Assembly: GCA_025345505.1 (NCBI GenBank)
Contig: JANVCC010000174.1
Span: forward strand, 3,157,797 to 3,221,796
Direction of reading: 5' to 3'
DNA from: Todiramphus chloris collaris
Taxonomy: Eukaryota > Chordata > Aves > Coraciiformes > Alcedinidae
Length of the DNA stretch: 64,000 nucleotides
The translations under genes and the position numbers were made by a program. How positions within the stretch are numbered: position 1 is the first letter of the stretch; each line of letters begins with the position of its first letter. Shown in pieces: positions 34,943-46,121 of this stretch. The notes beneath the pieces were generated by a model, which was not told the origin of the DNA, made no database searches, and saw only the letters and a list, made by a program, of their open reading frames with translations.

Positions 34943-37489
34943 ACCTCCCCAATAAGTCTTCAGACTCGTTTAAAATGCACTCAACTATGAAACCTAGAGA
35001 AGTCAAATTGCTCAGGGCAACAGTTGCTCAGGCCGGAGCTGACGACACAAACTCATTAGGGGGGTTTGTTCAGTTGTTCCTCTTCAACAGGAGATTTCAC
35101 TTTCTAGCAGTTGAAGCATCGTGCTCAGTTCAAAGCAAGCTTGAATACGTCCCGTCCATTCCCTCTGGAATGCTACCTCCCTTTCCTCAGCGACAAGTCC
35201 TCATCCTTTCCTGTCAAGATGCTGGGGAACTGTAATCCAAGGTTGCTACAGCCACTGCTCTTCTGGAGAGGCTGAAAGCATCGCAGCTCAGCCAAGAGCT
35301 CAGCCTTCTAGGGAGAAAATAAATTACTCAGATCACAAAAGTTAAAACAGGGAGAAGCAAAGGATCTGAGGATGCACCTTGGTCCATTAGGAACAGATAA
35401 AGTTTTCCCAAGTTTCTGGCTTCTCTGCCTCTCTTGCCGAGTTTATCTTCACTTTCCTTCACTGAGAGGATGAGCAGTACGTGGGGATGCTGCAAGCAGA
35501 TGTCAGGATGTAGAATCTCATCTCTTTTCCATCTTCATCTCCTCTCACGCTAGGCAAGATTTCAGGTACCTCTGAGCGTAGATCACATCTGATTTTTCTC
35601 ACTGCTCCTTTCCCTGGCTGCACACTGGCAAAACCTTCCTCAGCTTTTGCTTTACCTCAGCAAATAAGTACTTCTTTCCTGAATGAGTTTCCATCAACTT
35701 CAAGAAAGGGAAGAAAAAAAAAAAAAAGGGAAGAAAGCAAAAAAAAAAAAAAAGGAGGAGGGATCACATTCTAATGAGCTGTCAAGCCTATTCTCTTCAC
35801 ATTCCTATTAGACTCACTGATAAGTGGAGCTGGCCCGTGTGCCAGGCAGATTTAAATCAATGCCCATTCCCTGCTCCCTCCCCTCAGCCCTGCTCCGCAC
35901 CTCCCCTTCATTATCTCAGAGAAATCACCATTTTTCTGGGAAGTTTGTAAAGCTGTACACGAGCGCGTGGTAGAGCTGAAAAGCTGTGGCTTGGAATAGG
36001 CACTCGGCGTCGCACCACACGCCGAACCATCAGAGCTCTGCCCCACGCGACGTTTCCACCCCAGCTCTCCTTAGGGGCAGCCCCAGTGGGGGCTTCCCCA
36101 GTTCTTTACGGGAGGGTGGGCTGTGCCTTCAAAACAACAGAACCCCCAAGGTTACACATCTCCTGCAAGCATTTCACCAGGGAGATCTTGAAGGGCTGGG
36201 GCAGTCTGCAGAGCTTTGTCAGTTCCCCATCCCTGTTCTTTCTACAAACATGCGGCAATTTCTCGGGAGATTGTACCGTGAGAAGTCCGAGAATGATAAG
36301 AGACCACGTAATTGGAAGCACCTCGTGCAGTCAGCGTGCTGCAGGTTTGCTTTCTTTTAACAATCCCTTCACCATGCCTTCTGTAATGCCAGCAATAATG
36401 CCAGCACAGCTCTTCCCTGGACTTTAAAGGCAGCCAGGGTGGATCAGGAGGAACAGCTCTATGATCTATGGCTCAGGGAAACTGAGGCACGAACAACCTG
36501 AGAGAAAAATCAAGGAGAATACAGAGACTTTTTTTTTTTTTTACAGCATCTCTTGAAAGAAATGGAATCTGGGAGGGAGAAGAGAGTGAGAAGGGAAGCT
36601 GCACAGAAGCTAAATAGTTAACAGCGTATCACCCCTCCCCCAACCAGCTCACATTCCATCAAAACTACGTGGCAGACTTTATTTGTTAATAATATTTAAC
36701 TTTCTTTGGCGCCTTCTCATACTTAAGCCTCTTTTTTCAGGTTAGTTGTAGACAAGCCATGAATTTGTAAAAGCGCACTTGATGACACATTAATAGGACA
36801 ATCTGTCATAGCGCAGCTAAACAGCCTGACAGATCCACACACCACGGCAAGAAATGACATCCAAGGCTGGGATGGGGCAATGGCTTTTTTTGGGCTGCAT
36901 CCGTCTGCCTGCAACGTCTCCTTTCCCATCCCAAGAGCCAAATCCCGAGACTAAATCCTCAGACTTTGAGGACGTGAATCCTATGTTTGCAAGCAGAAGG
37001 CCAAGTTACTTGATGGTCCAGCAGGACACGCTGCCAGCAGCTAACTCCTGACTGGATGCTTTTCTCTGTGCTGGGTTGAAACAAGTGTCAGCACCATTGT
37101 CACCTCTCCCCCAGCCTCCAGTTCAGCATCGGTACCGTCTGTAGAAACACCCCACGCATCGCTGCTGCTGTTCTCACACCCGAGTCGCAGCAGCTCCAAA
37201 GCACCCCAGTCTTGCACGAGCAACATTCAACCCCCACTCACAAACAGAATGGGAACAGGCCGACGTTGCACTTCACAGGACAGCAAACCCAGGACAGAAA
37301 AGTCACTGAAAAGACAAACAGTTTCTCCTCTAGCTCAGCACCGCTGCGGGAATAGCGCGGATAATTAAGAGCGTAACGATATCAATTCGATTCTGCATGA
37401 GGGAAGTTTTGATGTAGGAAAGATATTATAATAAAGACATAATAAAGAGATATATATATTGTTTCAAAACCACGTGCAAGACTCCAAAC

Positions 37490-37509
37490 AGAGTGTTTGC
37501 AAACACTCT
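37490..37509. repeat. Perfect 20-bp palindrome
   Basis: AGAGTGTTTGCAAACACTCT is its own reverse complement over all 20 bases. The centre, TGTTTGCAAACA, contains two overlapping forkhead-type TGTTTGC motifs. The role is unknown. Confidence 0.9.
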
Positions 37510-37959
37510 AGGAAGGGCGTGTAAAGCTTGAGAGGAAACTGAAGAGTCAGGCAAGAAACTTGCGATTTGATCTTTCAATCTCTGCTTATGCAATTCCCCT
37601 TTTCTCTCAAGCTAGACCTCACCTCACTATGCTAAGAATAATATCCAAAGGGCAGAAGGTCAACAGCTTGGATTTTCACAGAATTGCCCACTGGAGATCT
37701 AACTGGTATAGAAATGGGGTTTTCTTGAAGCCAGTGCAGCTGAAGGCACCCACACTCCCACCCCTGCTTCACAGCAGAGAGGTCCAGAGTACTCCCACAA
37801 CAGATCCCAGCTTAAAGGTGAAGTTTCCCCAAGGCTAATCCGATGTAAACTCAAGCTGGTGACTGGATTAATCTGCAACAGAACAAACCTAAACACACCA
37901 GCAGACAAAAAAAACACGTTGGGAAGACAGACCAAGAGCTTACAGCCCCTCCAGTTGCT

Positions 37960-38203
37960 TTCCGCCCCATCCCACCCCATCCCTGCAGTTTCAGATCCTC
38001 TCCCTCTCCCCTCGGCCCGCCCCGACCCACGCGGGACAGCTGCGCCATCTCCCGGCAAAACCATGGAAACACCGAAACTGGGCAAACTGGGAAACCTCTG
38101 CTGCCGTGCAGGTTTCTCTCGCAGGGGACACTGCAGGGATGCGGGAGGGACGCAGCGTTTGGCGGGGCAGAGCTTCTACCACTGAGAAAAGGTTCCTAAT
38201 AAA
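37960..38203 (+). other. CpG patch with a small ORF and a poly(A) signal
   Basis: This roughly 240-bp patch is much richer in CpG than its surroundings (about 17 CpG between 37960 and 38170). An ATG at 38063 in a strong context (ACCATGGAA) opens a 40-codon frame, METPKLGKLGNLCCRAG..., that stops at 38185. The same frame is open back to 37859. AATAAA follows at 38198-38203. Together these suggest the end of a plus-strand transcript, perhaps non-coding. I recognise no protein family. Confidence 0.3.
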
Positions 38204-38214
38204 CCATCTTTATT
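38198..38214. terminator. Facing poly(A) signals on both strands
   Basis: AATAAA on the plus strand (38198-38203) is followed five bases later by TTTATT (38209-38214), which is AATAAA on the minus strand. This is a layout seen at convergent gene ends. The minus-strand signal could serve UBE2J2; other TTTATT hexamers for it lie at 38449-38454, 40096-40101 and 40710-40715. Confidence 0.35.
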
Positions 38215-41200
38215 CAGTAATAACTTCAATAATATAGGTGAATGCTTTTGAGTTTTCAATACACTCCTTTTTTCTAGGGCATTCCCCTGAAAACCTGACT
38301 TTTCTGCTTGAAGAAGCAAGACCTTTGCTGCACAGGAAACCAAAAAGGATCATTTTGTGTGGTATTTGGCAATAAAAGCCCCTGACGGCAACAAATGATA
38401 CGCAGAAATTATTTGGAGACATTTGAAACCCACCTTTTATCATGAACGTTTATTATGAACAAACAATTTTACAATGCAGTCATTTCTACTCCTCAGTACA
38501 TGCTTGAAGGTAACTTCCGAGACCTTGAAATCTTAGGGGGAGAAAAAGTTATGACTACACACAAATCCAGGATTTAAAACAAAAAAAAAAAAAAAGGAGA
38601 TCCTTGAAGGCAACCACTGAGATGTGTTCTGATTCAAGCTGCAAAACTCCTGGTACCACCTGTGTGCAATAACCTTAGAGAAATCTATGGAATTGCAGCA
38701 TGAAAGTGAAGGGCCGGACATTTGTTCCAGCATCATCTACTGAGGGACAGCTTTTTTTACCTTTATTACATTAAATAATGCACTGCTTCAGGGCAGGAGG
38801 ATGTTTTTGCATGGCAAAGAATGGTTTACTCCATCCGACGACTTTGGTAACAAAAAGATAGCGTGTACGAGTAGAAATTCTTTCAAAAAAAAAACCACAA
38901 ACCAGTAAAACCTACACAAAAGGGGGTAATTCTCATTACCAAAGGCAAGGAGATGTATCAAAACCGTGTAAGCCAGAGGTGTGAGGTTTTGGCCACAGTG
39001 CTCTGAGCTTTCACCAGACAGCACCCGAAACCACTGCCCGGTCTGTCTCCAAATCCAGGGTACTGAAGAGAAACTGCAAATTGTTTTGGTTTGGGGTTTT
39101 TTTTTTTTTTAAACATACAACCAATCCTCGGGAAAAAATGCAGCATGTCCAGGGTTTAACCAAAGGGGGTTTTTTTTGTTTCCAATCGTGGCACTTAAAA
39201 AGAGACCCAGCTTCAAATGTTTGGGTGTAGCTTAAGGCCAACTTCTTGTCACGTAATAAAATGCCTTTTGCTCAGCATCTCCAAATTTTACCTCCGTTGG
39301 GTACACATCAGAAAAGATGCAAACACACCACGGCCAGGGTCTCCTTGCCTTTGTCTTCGTTTATGCGGACAAAAGAACTTCCTTAAGATAAGAAGATAAA
39401 CACAGAGAGCCAATTATGAGCTGCTGTCTGGAGGTGATGTCAATGGTGATATAAAAGGCATCGTGAGAACACAAACATGTTTGAAAGATACCAAGCTCTA
39501 CGAGACAGAACAGCCTCAGCTACAGGTCCAGATGCTTGGAGGGGAAAAAAAAACCCAAGCCATCAGCGTGACAAAGCCACCTTGAAATCCTGTCACTCCA
39601 GGAAGGACATGACACTCCCCCTCCTTTCCAGCACAGCCCCTGACCAACAGAAAGTAATTGTTTCTAGAGAGATACAACTGGTGCTCCTCTTTTTACAAAG
39701 AGCTGATTAAGCGCATACAAGAGGTAAATTAAAAAATAGTTATAAATAAGATTTGGTAAAACCACAAAATAAACATTTAAAAAAAAAATCAAAGATTTAT
39801 AAATACATTTTAAAATCCAGCCTTTTCCAAACTCAAAGCCCACCCCACCCCCCCTTTCCTCCTTCCCTTCCTTACCCTAACAACTGCTTTAAGATTTCTT
39901 TAGTGTAGAGCTGTTCTGCTACTTCTGCTCATTCCTACCTACGGCAGAGAATTGGTCACATGGATTGATGCTCTAAGCTGCGGCTCATGGGTTAAGAACA
40001 CACTTTTGCTTACAATTCAAGGAGAAGCAGAGAGAGCAAATCTGAAAGGGAAAAGAAAAGCGCTTCGAAAACATTCTTAGATACATGAGGTAATATTTAT
40101 TTGGGTGCAGTGAGATGCAGAGTGCTTTTTACCCTGCGATCACCTCTGACCGCCTGCTGTAGCACTAACGGTGGGTGCGCTCTTGCCCGGGCATCGCTGC
40201 CGCTTACGAAAGGCACAGGAAGTTTGCCTCTGATGAAACAAAGCATTTGGATAAAATGAAGCAAGGGAGGAGAAAAACCAAGCAAACCGAGTTTAAAAAA
40301 AAAAAAGTAGTAATTTCAGACTTTAGTGTTTATCCACAGTCTTCTAATGCCATGAACAAACATCAGTATTTCAGTCATCAGAACGGGAGCACTGCTGAAT
40401 TTATACCTAAAAGCAAAAAGCTTCTAGAATCTCAGACAAATTAGATGGGTCTGGGGTTTTTTTTTTTTTTTGCAGGTTCAGATTTTTAAGAGTTTCTGCA
40501 AATCTTCAAGTAAGCAAGCTGAACTAATTTTAAGGGTTTACTTCAGCTAGTGAGAGTCCAGGTTAATTCATTTGACTCTGAAGAAGCTATTCAGACTCAT
40601 TTCTCTTTGTCTTCACAAGGGCTACGGTTACTCCATTTGCCAAAGCCCACGAACAGCCCCAGAGCAGATTTTCTGAATACACAATCAACTGGCCATTGGT
40701 GTCTGCAGTTTTATTATTATTCTTCTTTTTTTTTTTCTAACAGTGGCACCTTGTGATCAAACTTAAGTATTACAGTTTTCAAATAGAGTATCTCCCCAGG
40801 TGGAAATCTGTTAAGTGAACAAATTCAAAGCAATACTGGATATTACTGGGCACCCTGCTAAAGATTGATTCAAATGCTTTCTTGATAATCATTCCTGAAG
40901 GCTGACAACTGCACTTCTTGCAACCCAAATAAAGCTTTCGATGACATTGTGACAATTTAGACAACACATTTAACACACGGGGTGTTATTTTCCCACTCAT
41001 CTAATCACTACTGACTAGATATGCGAATGATGCTCATCCTATTTTAGAAGGGAAACCAGCAATCTTCAGTAGCATCAAAGTTCACATTAAGCAAACCCTT
41101 AGCAAGTCCACGTGAAATCTCTCCTGGCATCGTTTCAACGCCTGCAGAGATTCTTCCCTAATGAAAATAAAATGATATGCAGAAATCGTGACGTCTTAAA

Positions 41201-41565
41201 AATTGTCCAATGAAGTAAAAAGCTGGATTTGCTTACAATTTTCAGCTTTCCAATAACAGATGGAGAACTGCTATAAAAATCAAACCACTAGAAATGGCAG
41301 CGTCTCATCAATAATGCTTTGACTATTTGTGAGCCACTACTAGAGAGTAGTGAGGACAAGAGGATCTGCGAGCAGAACTTTTTAGCTTTCTGACTACCCA
41401 AAACTACTCCATTTCCCAAACGTAACCCATGAGCCAAACGAAAGTTTCACCTGCGACTCGGTAAAACAAATATTTATCCCAGTGTCAAAAAGTCAGATGC
41501 CCAAAGAGTCCCAACTCATTCTGCAACTACCACTAATTTGGTCTTGGGATTTCTTTTAATTCTCC
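38215..41565 (-). other. UBE2J2: UBE2J2 3' UTR and downstream DNA (end uncertain)
   Basis: This lies directly past the UBE2J2 stop codon. Several minus-strand AATAAA hexamers occur, so the 3' UTR could be about 0.85 kb (signal at 40710), 1.5 kb (40096) or 3.1-3.4 kb (38449 or 38209). The stretch is AT-rich with many A or T runs, notably 39720-39830, as is usual for long 3' UTRs. No other gene is seen. Confidence 0.4.
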
Positions 41566-41850
41566 TCATTCTTGCGCTATGCTTCTCAGCACGTACTTCA
41601 CTGTGTAGGCAAAGGCTGCAAAACCAACTATAACAAACAAGTTCGCCAAAGCTCCGCCTAAGAGTCCATGGTTACGGTTGGCCTGCTGGAGACCGGGGTG
41701 ATTGGCAGGTGCCAAGGGTACATGCCCGTTAAGAAGGGGAATTCCATTCTGACCGTAGTGTGCTTCCCCATCAGGGACAACATCTGGTAGAGGGAGGGAT
41801 GGAGGTCTGTTACTGAGCTCTTCTTGTGCTTTCTGTTTTTGTTTAATCTC
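41566..41850 (-). CDS. UBE2J2: UBE2J2 last coding exon with membrane anchor
   Basis: Ninety-four codons and TGA. Starts [12 protein letters not shown], passes the proline-rich linker and ends in the tail anchor and [10 protein letters not shown]. Acceptor CTTTCCCCAG|G. Confidence 0.97.
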   Translation of the reverse strand, partial: EIKQKQKAQEELSNRPPSLPLPDVVPDGEAHYGQNGIPLLNGHVPLAPANHPGLQQANRNHGLLGGALANLFVIVGFAAFAYTVKYVLRSIAQE

Positions 41851-43906
41851 CTGGGGAAAGAAAAAAAAAAACCACAAAACTGAATAGCTGAAAGTGAAAG
41901 TGGTGAAGCTATTGGCATTTGGAAGAGTTCAGAACCCAATTAGTTTACAGATCTACAGAGAAGAAATGCAGAAAGCCAGATTATTGCCAGGATGGATTTC
42001 CTTACCTCCACCACTTCAGGGAAGAGCTCGCAGAAGACTTTATCTTTTAAATTAAATGCTAAGCTCTGTGCAGCGAGCTGTCTTTTCTGTGGAGGAGACA
42101 ATAATTATCAGCAGTTGCATATCAACAAACTTAACATACTTTAATTATTTCCCAGAAGAATGGTGCAAACCTACTACGTCCCCTAAGAAATCCTCTCCCC
42201 ATCCCCACACTACCTAAAATCGACTCAATTCATCTACCCAACATCTCTAGCAGGCATGTCTGAGGTACCCGAGTGCCAGCTGCTGCTGTTTGAACTTGGA
42301 GGTGATGTCCAGCATTGCCCAGGCTGACAAAAGGCCCCCCACAGTGCCCTGAGCTTACCGTGAACTCAGATGTCTCTATGCTGCCCAGCGTGGGGCCCTT
42401 CTCCACCATAAAACTAAGAAGACCCGTCAAGATCGTCGAGACCGACCAAGCTGGATTCCATGTATCCGGGTGGAAATCAGTGATTGAGAGACACAACCTT
42501 CAGGAGGAGACAGGCAGTGTGGTTTGGTTTTGCCATGAAGATCATTACACAAGAGATGTATTGCTAAAGCGGTGTTCATGACTTAAGCATTAGAGGAAAA
42601 TCCTTACCTTGTATTACACTTAAACCTTCCATTAGGTGTGATCATATAAATACTAGGAGGTTTAAAAGGAAATTCTCTGGGGAATATTAGCTTCCCGTGA
42701 TAATAGCCACCTGCAGTACAGAAAGAGATGAATTACTTATTTTGCATAAAGCTGAAGCCCTAAACTGCTACTCAAATGAAACCCTTTACTTGTTTTCTCC
42801 TCCTCCCCCTCACACTGAAGGGATCAAGCTCCTCACCTTGTGCCTCTAAAACGCAGGAAGAATCCACACCTGCAGCAGATTCACTTTGGAGGCAATTCTC
42901 TCACACACGTATTGCAAACAGCACTTTCTTTGGCAAGTCCATAACATATTTAACATGCACAAAATACCAGCCTGAGTGTGTTTAATACAGTACAAACGGG
43001 CTCACTTTCCCAAAACACAGCTAGCTGCAAATACAAGACTACAAAGAATCTGACTTTAGAAAGCATTTTGAGGGAGGCTCCAGAGGACACTGAAATACAC
43101 GACTACAACAAATTAATGAGGCTTTTAAGTTCCTGGCTTTCTACACAGGAATGCACAGAGAAAATATAAAACCCAGCTCTCTGAGGCAGCAAAATGGGAT
43201 TTTTTGCTTTTGTTTTTGACTGTCACATACAATCCGAAGCAAGAAATTTGCCCCAAGACCTTCAGCAACTACTTACTAGGGAGTTATCCTCAGTTTAACC
43301 TAAATGTGGTTTTGTTAGAAGCCTTGATAACAGAAGAATTACTAATAGCAATTAGTTAAGCACTACCTGTGTTCAACAAGCCGCCACACGGCTTTGAAAT
43401 GGCCCTAGCAGCTTGTAGGGCTATTTACAGCAGCTCTCTTCTGCCCATTCAAACCAGCAGGTAATTACTCAGGCACGCCAATCACAAGGCAAATACACAC
43501 ACACTTTCACTGCACACCAACTTTTACCTTCATAAGGAGTCATTTCAGGTCCCCGTACAACGTAGTGCCTACGACAGAGAAGGGAAGTTAAACAGCACCA
43601 AAGCCACCGTGCCATCAGCCACCCGTTTCTTGACAGCACTTCAGTAGAAGTTTCACCCTCCACCTCCCAAACCCAAGATTCTCCTACAATCTGTAGGAGT
43701 GAGGGAGTCAAACGTGATGACCTGGAAAATCTTGTTCTCTCCACGAGCAAGTGAAGGCTTCGTTCTAATTCTTACCATTCGAGGATATTAGATGGGAGGG
43801 GCTCTGCACAGATATAAGGCACTGGATCTTTCTTAATTCGAAGATAGTCTTGTTTAAGTCTCTGTGTTGCTGTCGTTGGTGCTCTCTTGTTACTGTTGTT
43901 GCTCAT
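41566..43906 (-). CDS. UBE2J2: Ubiquitin-conjugating enzyme E2 J2, ER-anchored
   Basis: Tail-anchored E2 enzyme of the Ubc6 family. It loads ubiquitin at the ER face for ER-associated degradation, including ubiquitin on hydroxylated residues. Coding exons on the minus strand are 43906-43776, 43568-43528, 42710-42608, 42497-42359, 42086-42006 and 41850-41566; all join in frame with GT/AG borders and give 259 aa, the human length. The UBC domain begins about residue 11 ([18 protein letters not shown]). The HPN-like triad region is replaced by the Ubc6-type [16 protein letters not shown], with catalytic Cys94. A proline-rich linker ([12 protein letters not shown]) precedes a C-terminal membrane anchor at about 228-253 ([20 protein letters not shown]). 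The first coding exon starts exactly at ATG. A CpG-island promoter lies upstream. Confidence 0.97.
42006..42086 (-). CDS. UBE2J2: UBE2J2 exon, end of UBC domain
   Basis: Encodes [18 protein letters not shown] then CELFPEVVE, 27 whole codons. Borders are CTCCTCCACAG|AA and GAG|GTAAGG. Confidence 0.96.
42359..42497 (-). CDS. UBE2J2: UBE2J2 exon with the active-site cysteine
   Basis: Begins [19 protein letters not shown] and runs to GSIETSEFT. The Cys of LCLSITD is the ubiquitin acceptor (residue 94). Donor ACG|GTAAGC. Confidence 0.97.
42608..42710 (-). CDS. UBE2J2: UBE2J2 exon, UBC core
   Basis: Encodes [17 protein letters not shown] then [15 protein letters not shown]. The FP..YP-like core of the E2 fold is clear. 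Confidence 0.96.
42711..43527 (-). other. UBE2J2 intron
   Basis: An 0.8-kb intron between the microexon and the UBC core exon. I see nothing else in it. Confidence 0.85.
43528..43568 (-). CDS. UBE2J2: UBE2J2 41-nt microexon
   Basis: Encodes [13 protein letters not shown] with split codons on both sides. Acceptor CTCTGTCGTAG|G, donor GAAG|GTAAAA. Skipping it would shift the frame. Confidence 0.96.
43776..43906 (-). CDS. UBE2J2: UBE2J2 first coding exon
   Basis: The acceptor (TTTTTTTTAACTAG) is followed immediately by ATG, so the exon has no 5' UTR bases. It encodes [20 protein letters not shown] and ends at the first two bases of the Trp in ILEW. Donor GAATG|GTAAGA. Confidence 0.96.
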
Positions 43907-45602
43907 CTAGTTAAAAAAAAAATAAAATATAATCTCCATGCAATCTTAACAGGTAGAGAGTTACTACGTTTCATTCACAACAAAGTATTTTTCTTTGATA
44001 TAAATTAAATTGCCTTCACTTTTAAGGGGCACATGTACAATCTTAACCAACACACTCCCAGGAGATTCTGTGCCCTCCCCAAATGGGAAAACACTCCTTC
44101 CAGAAGACTGCTGTTTAACTCATCATTATGACCTTCTTTTAAAGGGCTTAGTCCTCAAGTAATTAATTTCCCTGTTCAGTTTGAATACCAATTATGCACA
44201 TTTGCCTGTCATTTAAATTCGTTTGGTGTTTCTACACATCCAGTTATCTCAAATAAATAACAAACAACCCTTATTACTGACTTTGAGGTGAAGGATTTTA
44301 AGTTAAATCTGCTGCCTGCTTAAGAGTCAGTTGAACATACAGAATCTGAGCCAGATTATTCTCTTCTAGATAAACAAAGACCTCATCCAAAAGGAGACAA
44401 AACAGTGTGAAGAAAGGAAATTCCATGCTGCTTACAAGACAAAGAAAGCATTAGCCCTTACAATGCACCTACAGACCACATGCCAATTAACAACAGCTAC
44501 TTAACTCACTTTTCCTCTGAGAAATTTATCCAGTTGCTTTGCTTCAGAGGTGGAAACTCAGAGCAGGCACAGAAAGGAAAGATTTTACAGACAGCTTGTG
44601 TAAAGAGATAATGTAATAGCAGCACTGGACATGAAAAGCATGTTAAATGCTTATGGTCCTTTCTATTTCTTCAAACAGATTGCCCACTACAATAATAAAT
44701 GTATTAAATAACTAATATTTAAACCACAACCAACAATTTTACATGGTCAAATATTCAAACCCTATTTAACATAAAGGAGTTGAAGCTGGATTTTATCAGA
44801 AGGACTGTAAGTCGTTGTTTGAAACATACAGTGTTTTTTCTTGAGGGAAGTTACACGGTTTTAAGTCACACAAGGAAGCCACAAAAGGAAGGATTTTCCC
44901 CTCAAGTAGTCATTTTTGATTTTAAAACACCAGTCAAACCCCATCTCTTTTTTATTTACCACAATTATTTATTCTGAAGTCTTGCAATAGAGCCCTTCAC
45001 TACAGACTGATAAAAAAGAAATAAATCACTGAAACATTTTACAGCACTGAGGATAGTTACCGGGATTTTAACACCTCTCAAGGCCTCATCTGAAAGAACG
45101 TTTGTACCTTACACGCAGAAAACAAGCGTCGACTCTTACAGAAGCTCCCACTGCAAACTGATTTCCCCCTCTCGCCAAGACAATTTGCCAGGAGCCAGGA
45201 AGGAAAGGACTCGCCAGCCTTCAGCCGGCCAAGCCCCAGCACCACGATGGGCACCAGCCCGACAGGGTGGAGCCGGGAAGTAACGCAAGGGCACCGGGGG
45301 ACTTGCGTTCCACCTGCCTTGGGGAACGACAGGAGCAGCTCTTCCTGCGGGAGAGCCTGACCCCCGCCCTGCCGGTGCCCGCTCCGTGCCTGGGAGACGA
45401 GCAGCGAGCGCAAGAACCGAGGCAGGAGCCAGAGGACAAGCGCGGGGAGGGGGAATCAGAGCCTAGAGCGAGCCGGCTGCGCGGCACAGGCCCCAGCAGG
45501 CCGGGGAACAGAGGGACGGAGGAAGGGAAGCAGCCATCCCCAACCCTCCCGGCTCCTTGAGCTCCCTCACGGGCTCGCCCCGCCGGCCCAGGCCCCACTC
45601 AC
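43907..45602 (-). other. UBE2J2 first intron
   Basis: A 1.7-kb intron from the non-coding exon to the ATG exon. Its first 400 bases (about 45200-45602) belong to the CpG island; the rest is AT-rich without features I can name. Confidence 0.8.
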
Positions 45603-45800
45603 CTCTCCCTGCTCGAGCAGACCCCTCCGCCGCCGGGACGCCTGCAGCCGGAGGCCGAGCGAGAGAAGGAGGAAGGGAAGGAGAAAGAAAGGGAGAGATA
45701 AAAGAAAAAGCGGGCAGGGCAGGGCAGGGCAGAGCCGCGACCCCCACGCCTCCCCGCTGCGGCGCGACCGCGGCTCCCAGCCAAAGATGGCGGCCCGGCG
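45603..45800 (-). other. UBE2J2: UBE2J2 non-coding first exon (5' end approximate)
   Basis: A textbook donor on the minus strand, AGAG|GTGAGT, ends this GC-rich exon at 45603. The transcription start is not visible; the exon probably begins near the YY1 and ETS motifs. The open minus frame over this area (45599-46174) is an effect of GC-rich DNA. Confidence 0.6.
45784..45794 (+). promoter_or_regulatory. YY1-like motif AAGATGGCGGC
   Basis: An exact match to the extended YY1 motif found just inside many housekeeping transcription starts. It lies next to the UBE2J2 first exon and helps place the start. Confidence 0.6.
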
Positions 45801-45920
45801 AGGCGGGGCCAACGCAGCTCAGGCGCCTCCTTCCGGGAAGGAGAGGCTCCGCTTCCGGGGCGTGCGTGCGTGCGTGCGTCACCCGCCAGCTCCGTTGAGC
45901 TTCCGCTTCCGGTCGCTGTC

Positions 45921-46037
45921 ATGGAGGCCCCGAGTCGGGCGGGCGGGCTGTGGAGGAGGGAAATAAATGCCGCTGTCAGAAGCTCGCTGTGTTCTGGTAT
46001 CGCCGTGCAGTTCTTGCGCCTTTGCATGGGGTTATAG
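45921..46037 (+). CDS. Candidate divergent small ORF, 38 aa
   Basis: Runs away from UBE2J2 out of the CpG island. ATG in the context GTCATGGAG opens MEAPSRAGGLWRREINAA... and stops with TAG at 46037. It could be an upstream frame of a divergent transcript. It has no recognised homologue and is short, so coding use is doubtful. Confidence 0.15.
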   Translation: MEAPSRAGGLWRREINAAVRSSLCSGIAVQFLRLCMGL

Positions 46038-46121
46038 AGGGGCTCTCCTGAGGGGAAAAAAAGGGGATCGGGCGCGACTCCTGCGCTCGAAAGATTAAAG
46101 ATTTTTATCAAGGCAGGGGCC

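Larger units (their letters stand above)
26384..38100. other. Interval upstream of C1QTNF12
   Basis: No protein gene is recognised. The C1QTNF12 promoter and 5' UTR must begin just above 26383, but no CpG island or clear TATA box marks them. Inside are a CR1 copy (31280), a GA microsatellite (33448), an A29 tract (34642), C-rich tracts (34901), interrupted A tracts (about 35714-35752), a CpG cluster (about 35955-36060) and a palindrome (37490). Open frames at 27478-27942 and 28319-28821 look like chance. Confidence 0.65.
45230..45960. promoter_or_regulatory. CpG-island promoter of UBE2J2, probably bidirectional
   Basis: The only large CpG island in the window, with dense CpG and GC-rich tracts such as (GGGCA)4 at 45711 and a CGTG run at 45861-45879. 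It contains AAGATGGCGGC (45784-45794), a YY1-type core promoter site, and three ETS-type CTTCCGG sites (near 45831, 45852 and 45907). No TATA box is seen. Such TATA-less islands commonly fire in both directions. Confidence 0.85.
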
